Source: Lateolabrax maculatus
Taxonomy: Eukaryota > Chordata > Actinopteri > Acropomatiformes > Lateolabracidae
Direction: 5' to 3'
Assembly: GCA_031216445.1 (NCBI GenBank)
Contig: CM062205.1
Coordinates: 17,644,001-17,708,000, forward strand
DNA: 64,000 nucleotides
Made by a program: the position numbers and the translations under genes. This document shows, piece after piece, positions 1 to 11,932 of the stretch. Position 1 is the first letter of the stretch. Each line of letters opens with the position of its first letter. The notes beneath the pieces are model-generated. The model ran no database searches. It had not been told where the DNA came from and saw only the letters and a program-made list of their open reading frames with translations.

Positions 1-3000
1 TGGAAAAGCTTAAAATGCATTGCAATCCAGAGAAGCTATATTTTTTGTGTTCTCTGTGCCATTGTCTGTAATCTACTCACGTTTAGCACGTTAAATTATC
101 TCACTTTTCTGCATTCGAGGGCTCCCCAATCATTTTCAGTTTTGTACTGACCCAGTTGGGAAGCCTTTTTTTCTTTTTTTGTGGGTAAGAGATGACTTTC
201 ACCAGGCTCACAAGCTTTCAACAGGCTCACAGATTGCCATAAAGTCAAAGGCAAAAGATGCCATACCCACTGAGATGTCCTATTTTTGTGTTAATCAAAT
301 ATGGCTGTGATAAAGTGCCATCTGTCATGATGAGGGTACAACAAATGCAGAGCAACAAAAGAGAGTGATGGTTAATGTTTGCTCTGTAGTGACATCTGCT
401 GGCACAAAACAAGTTTTACCCTTACGGAAAAGTTTAACTCCCATTAAGATTAGTACTTCTAATGACAACTATTATTAAAATATGACTACAACTACCAATA
501 CTAATCATCATCCTCGACATAAACTTTATATATTGTACTTTAAATCTTATTGAAAAGAAAGTGGTCATTATAAACACAATAATAGAACAACAAACACTAT
601 ATGTAAGGAGCAACACAAGATTAGGAAGTATCTCCAAAATCAAGCAGGACAACTTTTCTTTCCCCACTTCATTTGGGAGGAAATGAAACACAATCTTTCT
701 TTAAACAGTATTCAGGGTTTTTTTGTGTGTGTGTTGAAGGTGGCGCAGAGGGAGTGGAGGATTTTGAATGTGTGCTCCGAGGGCAAAGTATTGTACAGTA
801 TCATTTACATTTCCAACGTCACCCGCCTTGATAATGTGTAGCCGAGCGCCTTGAGGTCAGGAAAAGGATTAGTTCTGCGAAGCTTCCGCAGGGTTGGAAA
901 CATCAAGGATGCAGCACCTAACATATAACTCGGATGTAGTCGTCAAGCTGTGGTGAGACAATACAAGAAATGATCTGTTGCTTATTCATCTATACGTATT
1001 GGTTTACACCCTTTTGTGCCTTTCTGTGCGTTGTTTCTTACATTTTGATGTTTTCCACGTCCTTACCACACCTGTAGCATCTTTCTCTACTTGGCTGAGG
1101 CTTCAGTGATTTAGTCTTCAGAGGATTATACTAGTGACTGTTATTTAAAAAAAATGTTTTATTGTATTTAAGTGCCCTATCAATGTAAAAAAATTGATCT
1201 TAGAAGGTATTAACTTGTGTCAAAGTAGGAAAAAAACGGCACAGGGATTCATTCCCTTTTCTCTGTTGAGATCATGTGTGTGTGTTTTTTTTTTTTTTAA
1301 TCCTGCATTCTTGTAGTCGATTTTTCTTGCGTGCCAGATCTGTCTTTCACCCCGACAAAGTCCCATGATTAGAGGTGGGCTGCGTTCACTAGTGTCTGCC
1401 CCTGTCGGGACCAGGTGCAGGAGACGTTCACACACACCAGGTAAACCCACACGCTCTGTGTAGTCTACACATGTTGTCAGGGAGACAGGCAACGCAATTG
1501 TGTGTTTCCTTGAGTAAATAGTGACTCTTAAAACCTGAGGGGGGAATAAAAGCGACAGAGCGCCTGCGACAACCCTCCTGACTCGCAGTGATTCTGTTTC
1601 ATGTGCTTTTGTTCAGTATTTAGTCGCACGAAGTGTTTCCTACAGAAAGCTGCTGGAGGGTCACGCCCAGGTGTGATAACACAGGTAGACTCAGGTGAGA
1701 GGAGGGACAGACGGAGGGGGGAGACACAGGGGGAGACAGGAGACACCCGCAGGACCCGCAGAGAGACAGGGACTCAGACATCAGCCAGGTGCCCGCCGTC
1801 CTGCCCCCCGGGCTCAGCTGTGACTTCACCTCGGCTTCCAGTGAGTTCCCGTGTGTTTTTAACACGGTCTTTGAATCCGACCGACGGCCATTCATTTATC
1901 ACGAGTTCACGCCGTCGGTGCCACCGGTGGTCTACGGTGAAGCAGAAGGGGACCGGTGGGGGGGGCGACCATGACACTTTAAATACTCTTTTAAAACTCT
2001 TTTTTTTTTTTTTTTTTTCTCAAACATTTTCCAGAGCCGAATTACATTATTTACGCAGGACAGTCTGTGTTTAATACAGGCGGGTGTGTTGCATATTGAA
2101 AATCGTGCGTAAATCAGAAACATAGCAGCCTGTCCTGTTTATCAAGTTTAACTGTTGCTGCGGATGGAGAAAATCTTTCGTTTACTTGTTCAGAGTGAGG
2201 TCAGACAGGGGCTTGCATTACAGTGACTGTATCTACATTGTATTTATTGTATTTATATTGTATTCCACTGAAATTTCTTGAATACTTTTATAGCATTTGT
2301 AGTGTAAAAACATCGTTAGAATATCTTATTATAACATGTGGAGGGCAGTTCTGCTCTCCTGTGTCAACAAGTTGAATTTGTCAGCTGCAATATCACTGTG
2401 GCGTCCGTGTCTTACTGAAGAGTGAAGAGTTTATATTGGCTACGTGTTAGCGAATCTTTAAATTCTCTTGTAGGAAATTAATAGTGGCCTACTGTTACAT
2501 CTGGATCCCTCTGTACCCTGTTATTGCAGTACACACTACCAAGCCCTCCATCACTGGTACTGATAAGAACAGGTCACTCCAATTCCAAGAACTGTATGCA
2601 GCACAGCAGGTGACCATGTCAGCCACAGTCTGTTGTAATCTATGCGTTATCTTGGGCAGTTTGTGTGAAAACAGACAGATAGTGCTGATTGGCTTAGAGT
2701 AGAACAAAGTCCCTTTGCAGTTGTAATGTAAAGATAGTGTATTTATTTATTTTTTTTCAAAGGAAATGCAAGTCAGTACGCAAGTAGTTGTGAAATGGCT
2801 TTAAATATATGCTCCGACTGTCTAGCTTTTGGACACTTGCAGGTAATAAATGGTTTGGCAGAGGACGTTTGATTTGTGTGACGGGTTAGGTGAGGATGCG
2901 TGATGAGTGTGAAAGATGATCTGCGTCATCATTAGGCCTTTGATTTCTGCATTGCTGCACGTCGCTGGGCTTCTGCACAGCACCTGCTGATAAGCCCCAC

Positions 3001-4059
3001 AGGTAGAGCAAGGGCGGCTCTGTTTGGCCATGTTTTAGGGAAATAGTTGCTGAACCATGTTAGGCAAATCTTCTTTCCTTATGGTTAATGTTTGCCAAAA
3101 AACATTAACCATAAGGGCATAGGGACTTAATATTAGTGGGGGCGTTCTTAGGAAGGCATTCTTTTTCTAAATATCTGAAAATTTCCAACACTGGGACTTG
3201 GTTTTGGATAATTAGTTTGATAATTGATTTATATTCACAGTGTTGAGTTAGGCATACCCAAGGGCAAAGATTTGTTTTGAGAACTTGAGGGACAAAATTG
3301 AGTCAGTTGTTTTTCAACAACAAGAAAAAAAAAAACTACACCAAATCTGCATTTACATACATGAAATTTGTAAATGTTTTATATAAAAATTGTTTGAAAA
3401 TAAATTCAAACTATGATTTCCATCATGAAGAATTAAACTTTAAACTTGATAAATATTGCTCTGTTTTCATCCTTACTACAAACAGAGCTTTCCTTTACTT
3501 CATTATCTTGGACTGGTTTTCAGTTTTAGCGCCTTTTTAGCTGAATCGTTTGTAAAACAAAAACAGAGTATATTATTTTCTTTCTAAGTTCTGGGACTTC
3601 TTTCAGCTCTTAGTAGTGTCTTCTCCAACAACCTCCTCCAAGAAGGTATTCCAGCCTGCATGTATGCCTGAGAGGCGAAACCCTGCCATCACGTAGTTGG
3701 GTCCCCTAGTAATGCTAGAGTATACGCGTTATTTGGGTGCAAAAGCTCGCACAGATATTTTATGATCTCAATGGAGTCACTCTTTAAGTAAAAATTGGAA
3801 TGTACTTTTACTTCTACTGTGCGGTATTAATAGTTTTACTATTAAAAGTTAATAGTTTTACTTCAGAAAAAAGGTTTTGAGTACTTCTACCACTGCCAAT
3901 ACCAACATTGCCAGTGAGAGGCAGGGTGAAAAGTAAAGCCAGATGGCGTTTGCCCGGGCCCCCTGAATCACAAACTCCACCCCTGAAAATCATGTAAGTA
4001 CATAAAACTCATTCCTCAATTCTTCAAATGTGTAATCCTTCTAACTAATTCTGCCTTAG
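1..4059. other. Left flank with no recognised gene
   Basis: I recognise no protein here in either strand. A GC-richer patch lies at about 1650-1980 and ends one possible exon at 1850 (CCA followed by GTGAGT); it could be an upstream untranslated exon of the glycosyltransferase that begins at 4088, but nothing in it identifies it. T-rich and A-rich runs occur at 1288-1300 and 1998-2020. The rest is AT-rich and unremarkable apart from the hairpin listed separately. Confidence 0.6.
3077..3116. repeat. Perfect 17-bp inverted repeat (hairpin)
   Basis: Arms at 3077-3093 and 3100-3116 (ccttatggttaatgttt and its exact complement) are separated by six bases. Seen directly. It may be the core of a palindromic mobile-element end; no gene adjoins it. 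Confidence 0.85.
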
Positions 4060-4087
4060 GTTGGAAACCTATCTCATCTTCGGCTGG

Positions 4088-7000
4088 ATGGACAAGGCAA
4101 AGGAATTCAAAGGAAAGTTCTTCATCCTTCTCGTTGTTACCTTCATCATCATCCTCGCCGTCACTGTGAGAATCCCCCGGACAAACAGGTCCAACCCAAA
4201 GCTGCATCGGGCACCAGACACTTGCCCCTTCAGGGTGTCTGAGCAGACCATCACCCCCGTCCCCAATACCAGGCACTTAATGGTGTCAGCCTACATGGAC
4301 CAGCGAGTGGATGGCTTTGATATACGCATTATTGGTATATTTAGGAGAGACTCCATCCAACCCCTTCACTGTCTTTTCTGCTGTGCAGGCCAGTTTTCAA
4401 AAACAACTAAAGCAAACATTAAAGAGCACTCAGACAACTTTGGTTTTCCTTTTGTCACTACGGATGTCATGTGTCAGATTCCTCAAAACTGTCAGGCTAC
4501 ACATGTTCATCTCCTGACCAAGCCAGACAGAGGGAGGGTTTTTAACCAGACTTGGCTTCCTATAAGAAACCAGAAGACCAATGGAAACGAAGAGAAAAAG
4601 TTGCAGTTGAACTTCACAGTCTGCATCTCCAACCTGTTTGGAGACTACAACAATGTGCTTCAGTTTGCGCAAACCCTGGAGATGTACAGGTCAGCACAGC
4701 AACAACACCACAAACCACAATGTCAAATGAGCTGAGTCACCTTCTGTCTGACACTGTCTACAAAAATTAAACATTGTAACCTTTGCAAAGGTACTGTTGC
4801 AGCGCCACTGGATTGCATCACATTATAGGTGTTACTGTTGCTGCTGAGTAAGACTGTCATATTTTGGAAAAGTCAAGTTCGACCAAATTCAGACTAGCAC
4901 GTATGTGACGTTGAATGAATTTCAAACGCAACATATATAGTGTAATGCGTGAATCTGAGATACAGTGAGCTGTGACTCACATAAGCATGTGTGGTACAAT
5001 GTTCATCCATTGGTGGTCAGAGAGAGTTCCTTGCAATTCAGTATAGTCTTATATTATTATAGTCATATATATATATATGTATTGTCATACAACTGCTCTG
5101 TGTCTTGAGTAGGCAGTCAGACTAGGCTGTACAGTTGATGTATCTCCACTCATTTCTTCACTTGGGTGGCAAGCTAGCAGGTGTGTCCTCAGATTTGCTG
5201 TCATTGGAGATTAAGGCAAGTGCTTTTCACAAACAGCCTCATCTTTGTTGGTAATTTTTCCATTTGCGCTGTAGAACCCAAAGTACTTCCACACACTGTC
5301 TCTCAGGTGCTCAGGTGTCGTTATTATCCGATCAGCATGGCAAGTGTCCTCCTTTCAATTTGTTTAGTTGACTGATAGGTCAATAAGGCAATAGGTCAAG
5401 TCGATGGTGAATTTTAAAAGCACCCTCTGTTGGACCACAAGGCAACCTACTGCAAACAGTCTGTTGCGCTTACAGACTGTAAATATTGAAGTCAAACATG
5501 TCCTTACAGTTTGAATATTTAAAGAGTGGGAGCCCTATTGCAACCCACTGCTGAGCAATGAGTGATAGGATGTTTTGTTGTTTGTGGTTTAAGATTTTTT
5601 TACTAACCCCCAATTCACCCACACAATTTGAACACACAAAAACTAAAGTCTTAAAACCTAAGTCATTAAAACCAAATGTTGTTTGTGGTTCTTATAGGAC
5701 TAAAAATCTTCAAAACCTTCAACAGCTATATGTCTTTTCAGAAACAGTGTCCCCACTTTTAGATAATCCACAGAACTAATTATGAATATTTTTTGTTGGA
5801 TTAACCCATTATTGTAATAATAATAATAGTTCCAATGAAAATGGTTGACAGTGAGTTCTGTGGATTATCCAGAGTAACGGGGACACTGTTGAAACGGATG
5901 TTGTTGTTGTTGTTGTTGTTGTTGTTGCTGTTGTATTTTAACCATGGTAGTGTAGTAGCTGTATGGATGGCAATGTCAGTCTGTCGGTTAGTTGGTCAAT
6001 CCATCACTTTGGAGCAGACTGAAATTTCTCAATAATTATTGTATTGGATGGGTTGCTGTTAAATTTGTACAGACATTCATAATCCTAAGGGGATGGATCC
6101 TTCTGATTTCGGTGATCTTTGACTTTTCCTTTAGCACCGCCATGAGGTTGACATTATTGCTTTTTAGTGAAACTTTACTGTTTTGGCTCTTTTAATGTCA
6201 TTTCCAGATGTAGCAGGCAGCTGTTTTCAGCGAAAAAAGCTCTTAAAACCTACTGTATTCTACCTGCCTGGTACCAAACGGCCAACCTAAGTTAGTGGGT
6301 GAACATAGTGAAGCAATTGGTTGCTAAAGAGCCAGATATTTTCCTTGGAAGTCAGTGTAGACCTAAAACTGAGCTAAAAGGAGAGTTAACATTGGATTTA
6401 CATTTTCCAGGTGGCCAGAAACACAACTCAAAATCAATGATTATGTTGGATGCGCATTTTCTAGATGTTAAAATAAGCAACAAGCTTTCAATATCAACTT
6501 AAAGGGTGATGCCAGTGTTTTGGTTTTAAGTTATTGCAGGTTTAGACACACGAAAAACCACAAACAAAACATTGTTAATGTGTCTCTTATTTAACATCTC
6601 AGACATGAATATCTCAAATTCTCGGCATATGACACCAAAACTGTCGAGATGGCTAGATACCAGAGCTAAATGAGAAAATATGGTAAATGTTTTGTATTCG
6701 GTGAACCAATCACTCAACCTAATGCCTCACCTTGCTCCAGGTTGCTGGGTGTGGACAGGGTGGTGATCTATAAAACCAGCTGCGGCCCAGACCTCGACCG
6801 CCTGTTGCAGAGCTACAGCCAGGAAGGCTTTGTGGAGATTGTTCCTTGGCCCATCGACCAGCATCTGAATCCATCTCGTGGCTGGCAATTCACAAAAAGC
6901 GGGGCAGACTTGCACTACTTTGGCCAGCTCACCACGCTTAATGAGTGTATCTACAGATCCATGGACCGGTCCCGCTACATCCTGTTGAACGACATAGATG

Positions 7001-7811
7001 AGATTATAATGCCATACCAACACAACAACCTGATGTCTCTGATGGACTTGCTCCAACAGCAGCATCCAAATGTAAAATATAAATGAATATTACATCAATA
7101 TCCAAACTTTAGGATCATATTTGATATTTATTAATATTTATATTGTCTTTCCATCTTCCATGCTGTATCACATTCTTTAGACAGGGGTGTTCCTCATTGA
7201 GAACCACATCTTCCCTAAGAAACATTTTGAGCCAAGTGGGAGGTTTCACTTGCCTCAGTGGAACGAGGTGCCAGGAGTTAATATTCTGGAGCACATCTAC
7301 AGGGAGGACCCCGATAGACAACAATACCACCCGCACAAGATGATAATTCAACCAAGGTAGGCTGAATTTGTCAGACTGAAATTTTTTTTTTTTTTTTTGG
7401 TAAAACACTATATTAGTTATTTAATGTGAAGAACTATTAATGTCATAGTAAAACATTGTTGAAATTCAATTACATTACACTGGATTGACTAATCACAACT
7501 TCAGGCAAGCCCCTTATTTGTCACCACTGTCATGGCAAATAAAGGTAGAGAAAAAGAATTGCACTTAAATCATTTATGTCTCCGTGCATCACAGGATGGT
7601 GGAGCAGACTTCAGTGCATGAAGTGCTCAAGAACTTTGGACAAACGTACAAGGTTCCACCAGACGTTTGTCGGATCATTCATGTCCGTGTGCCTCTGCGG
7701 GGGGCATTAACGCTGGAGCAGCTCCATGAGGACAAACGACTGTGGGACTTCCAAGAAAAACTGATTCCCAATGTGGACAGCGAACTGAAGAAGGCTGGGC
7801 TGCTGAGCTGA
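4088..7811 (+). CDS. Glycosyltransferase family 92 (DUF23) protein, type II Golgi membrane enzyme
   Basis: Coding exons are 4088-4689, 6741-7071, 7181-7356 and 7595-7811, all with GT-AG borders and consistent phases, giving 441 aa. The first ATG (4088) follows a likely 3' splice site at 4059-4060, so an untranslated upstream exon is probable. Residues 11-27 are a hydrophobic anchor after a short basic tail, the usual type II Golgi topology. Asn153 and Asn175 are in N-glycosylation sequons. The GT92 domain begins near residue 173; a metal/nucleotide-sugar DxD motif (DID, 285-287) lies in the second exon. Known members of this family transfer galactose: C. elegans GALT-1 onto core fucose, and a pigeon enzyme making Gal-beta-1,4-Gal. 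The acceptor of this protein cannot be read from sequence. Mammals appear to lack a clear orthologue (from memory). Confidence 0.88.
5743..5890. repeat. Imperfect inverted repeat, possible palindromic MITE
   Basis: Arms at 5743-5777 and 5854-5890 share the strings acagtgtcccc and gataatccacagaact in opposite orientation, about 76 bases apart, inside intron 1 of the GT92 gene. The long imperfect stem suggests a foldback transposon; a precursor hairpin RNA is possible but unsupported. Confidence 0.7.
5899..5933. repeat. (TTG)n microsatellite
   Basis: About eleven TTG/GTT units directly follow the inverted repeat, in intron 1 of the GT92 gene. Confidence 0.95.
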
Positions 7812-9700
7812 TGGATGGGATGGACACACACAGGACGGAGGGAAGGCAGGGACGAACATCCTGGTTAAATCTGGACAGGGGAACAAGTGTCGTTGCCATT
7901 GTTTTCTGTTGTAATTTGTTTTTTTAGAAATCTCTTTTTTTGCACTTAAGGTACACCATGCTCGCTGTCCTCACCAACGGCTGCCTCAATGCTGATGATG
8001 AAGAACTACACTGAACTGAACGCTGCTCAGTTGTTAATATTTGAAGAATGCTAAACCTTTGAAGAACTGTAAATGTACTGTGTGGTATTAGTGTGACTAA
8101 CTGGTGGTAGCCCGTTGCAATTATTTCTGACTGGACCAAAATGGTGGATCAACAGACCGACATTGTCATCCATAGAACTATGTAATCTCTTGTGCAATCA
8201 AACACACAAATAGAGAAACATTGTTTTCAAAGGCTTCCTGTTAAAGTAATACGACTGAGTAGTAGCTGTGGTTGAAGGTTGAGGCAACAGAGGACAAGGA
8301 CAATCATGAATACATTGTGATTTCTTATCGGGCTTTCTGCTGGGAAGATTTACACAAACTAATTAAAGATATTAACAGCTCATTGTTCCTGTGAGCACCT
8401 GCCGGACTCTGGACTTTCTGTTTGCACCTAAACTGAGGAAGAATCAATAACTTATAATAGTCTCAGGGCATATTTTTGTATCTACGTTTGTTTGCTTTTT
8501 GCTTTCAGTACTTTGAAATATAATGGCTAACAGTTTGTAATAGTTTATATATTGCTGGCTCAATAAGAAAAAAAATGTTTCCAGTAAGTAAGTAATTTCC
8601 TTGTTCAGAATGAAGGCCTTTACTGAAAACTTGTCTGTTTGGTACATTATGCAAATACAAGAGGTGATTTGTCTGTGAACTATTCAGCCTCCCTTTTCTT
8701 ATTATTTGACTGCTACGTGTGTGTGTAAATTGCTACTTACATTACTGATCTAATAAGTCCATTTTGTTAATACTACTTATACACTTTTGCTAATGTAACA
8801 TTTTCAATTAAGGACTTTTACTATTAACAGTGTATTTTTACATTGAGGTATCGCTACTGAAACTAATAATTTTTCACAACAAAACGTCTGGACTTTTTAC
8901 AGTGCAAATGGAGTACAGCTACCAAGCAGCAGGAAAAAGGGACAACGCCTCTGCTTTGACAGAGGTATTATTTCTATCCCTTGGCAATTTCATGGTTTGC
9001 TGCTACGTTGTTTCTAGGCAACGCTGGAAACATTATTGTCCTAATGCCCTGTGGAGCCAAACAAACGTATTTCAGCCCGACAAGAGCAGTATCAAGGTAA
9101 TGACCTGGTACAGTTAAGAAGTATCTGGTTAGTATAAGGTTATTCTTTAGGTGAATAACACTTAATTCATCAGCTATTGATCCTAATGGAGGACAACGAT
9201 CAAATTACTGTTGTATATTGTTGTAGATATCCCATTAAGAAAGAAGCAGATAAACTCCCCAGGTAAAGAAAATGTGTTCTTGTTGCTGATAAATTGAAAA
9301 AAAAAAGAAAAAACATTTGTTGATTTGCAGTTAGAAAAAAAAATTGCTGGTTGAGGAACATGTTGGATTGTGGGTAATGTATGCAAAGAAGAACCCATGA
9401 ATTAAAAAAGATGATTCCTGCTGCACTAAATATGTAACTTTTTTAAAAACTGTTCATCATGAGTCCAACAATGTTATAGATGTGCAATGCTAAATCGGTG
9501 GAGTACTTTTAATTAAACATTGGTTCGAACCTATAAACTCTGGTGACATTTCCTTTTGTTGTTCCGTTGTCATTTTCAGCTAACATAGAAATAAAAGGAA
9601 AAATCCTGAGCCTAATAATCTAAGTTTAAAATACTCTCACACATTGAAATACCCCATTCCATCATCAAAAATAAACACCACACATAGTGGACTCGGACAC
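7812..9700. other. GT92 gene 3' UTR and convergent intergenic space
   Basis: After the stop at 7811 the sequence becomes AT-rich with no further exon recognised. The 3' end of the GT92 transcript is not sharply marked; attaaa near 8360 is a candidate signal. The gene converges on pdcd10, whose 3' UTR enters from the right at about 9.7 kb. Confidence 0.5.
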
Positions 9701-9730
9701 ATTTAAAAAAGCATCATCATTTGGAAACTA

Positions 9731-9736
9731 TTTATT
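9731..9736 (-). other. Candidate pdcd10 polyadenylation signal
   Basis: Reads AATAAA on the minus strand, about 750 bases beyond the pdcd10 stop codon. It would give a 3' UTR of about 0.75 kb. Inference from position only. Confidence 0.45.
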
Positions 9737-10481
9737 GAACATTTGCAACCAGATATCAGTTAAATACAGAACTTTCAATTCTCTCTCTACATCCCCTAAC
9801 AGCAGGGACTGGCTCCACTTGTTACAGGAATGTTACAGGACTTGTAAGGCGCACACTGTGCTGGAAGTCATTTGGCTTTCTGTCTTCTGATTATAAAGAG
9901 GAACGAAATCTGAGTCTGCCTCTCAAATGTCCAGCTCTGCTTCCTCTCCCCGCAGCTAGATCCTGCACATACAGACCATGGCAAAATGAGACAAATAGGA
10001 GCTGAGAAGAGAAAACCAGTATAGACGACTAAGACACACCCTGTCTGAATGCTGTCTGAGATGTGTAGCCATCATTGAAAAGATAAAAGTAAAATGATCA
10101 ACATGAATATATTAGAAAAATGGCAATTAGTCTTTAATAAACACCTCGCCTCACCTACTCCCAACAAGACCAGGGTTATAAATTAAAACTGTCCAAATAA
10201 AATCAATCAACCAAGACTTTGGGCCCATTCAGTTCCATTTCAAGACTGGAAAATCCTCATTGAAAAAACAAATGGCACTTTTCAGTCTCTTGAACTGGAA
10301 TCTAGAATATCGACTTCAATGGAATCGACCCACAACCCTAAAATGAACTCTTTCTAATTTACATATATGGGTCAGGCGCTCTTCAAGCTTCCACCATTCT
10401 AGCAGTTGCTCCCAACAGGACGGGAGGGGGCGCGGGTGGGGGTGGGTCGGGATGGGGGAGACGACTCTGGGTCTCTGAGGG

Positions 10482-11873
10482 CTAGGCCACGGTTTTGAAG
10501 GTCTGCAGTATGAGGTTGGTTTGGTGGATGAGCCGGTTTGCACTGATGAAGACATTTATCGCCCTGGGGACACAGAAAGATAAACAATGTCACAATATCC
10601 AGAGGACTTTCGCACAATACAAACAACAGTTGTCAGTTTGATGGCTACCTGGCCACAACAACGTACAGTGTGTCCTTCCTTTATGAAGCTTTTATTAACA
10701 CTGTGTCATAGAAGTGTTGATTCACCTCTGGTAAGTGTAAAAACGACAATTTGTGGTTGTGCCCGGGGGTTGTGTATGGGACTGTTTCTTGGCAGTGACT
10801 TTCTAGAGTCTTCTTGTCACTGTGAGGTTGCCAGGCAACCAGCCAAGACGACCAGACTCCCAAAATGTCAAACTGTTCCTTTAAAAATAACTGAGGGGGT
10901 ACACTCACTTTCCGTCTTTGAAGTATGTTTTGAGCGTGTCGCTGAAACTTTTGGAGTATTTCACGAACTCCTTTTTCTGGTGCTCCAGGGCCTTCACAAA
11001 CAGAGAATAAACACGGAAACATCATTAAAAAAAAAAAAAAAAACAAGGTGAAGGTGAGAAACGTACACAGGTGTGTCTCTGTTACTCACTCTGCGATTCT
11101 GGTATTGATATTTCTTAATGACATTGTTGACTGTGTCCAGGAGCTCTTTTATGGCGCTGGCTATGTCTCTGTGGGAAAAAAAAAGAGCAACATGTGAGGA
11201 TTTCACAACACGGATTCAAACAAGAGGTGTAACAGTCAGCATAAGTGATGTTTGTACTGCAACTCTGAATTGAAGGACAGAACTGTGTATACTATCCTCA
11301 CCAATAATGGCTGTATTTCTAATGCAATATATTCCAAAGTCAAACCACTCTGCCCTGATTGGTTCACACGGCCAACTTTACATTTCTGGAAGTTGGGGAC
11401 ACACATCCGCATTTATCAGGAGATCATTTGACCTGATACCACCACATCTAACACAGGTATCAGATTAAAAAGATGAAATATGGTAAAAAGTTATCAGTAC
11501 AATGATAAAGGTTAGGTCAATAAAAACGTTTTATGGTACATGGCCCAGTGGAGGTGCAGCAAATTTTGAACAACATCAGACATATAGCTGGACTACAGAT
11601 ATTCTCAGTGTTTTTAACTAACTGAGTGAGCAAAATTTGGATTTTAGAACCAGCCACTAGATTACTTAGCAGAATGCATTTTAGCTCAGAACTGACGCCC
11701 CTGAAATGCAATATTGGAGAGGTTCAAGTTATTGAAAGTCTGAGCACTGCACCCTATGGGACAGATCAGCTTTTGATTGTAATGTGAAAATGATGCATTC
11801 ATCGGTGATGTGTACATTGCTGTATTTATTTCAAAACCCAGTGCACACTTGTGTTTTAAAACAGCATTGTGTC

Positions 11874-11932
<59 letters not shown>

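Noticed and set aside
1601..2074. 157-codon open frame on the plus strand
   Set aside because: It does not begin at a convincing start, crosses a T run, and its composition (Arg/Gly/Thr-rich) follows local GC bias. No family resemblance.
9013..9026. Possible X-box gttgtttctaggcaac downstream of the GT92 gene
   Set aside because: Only one half-site fits; the other half and the spacer do not match the RFX consensus.
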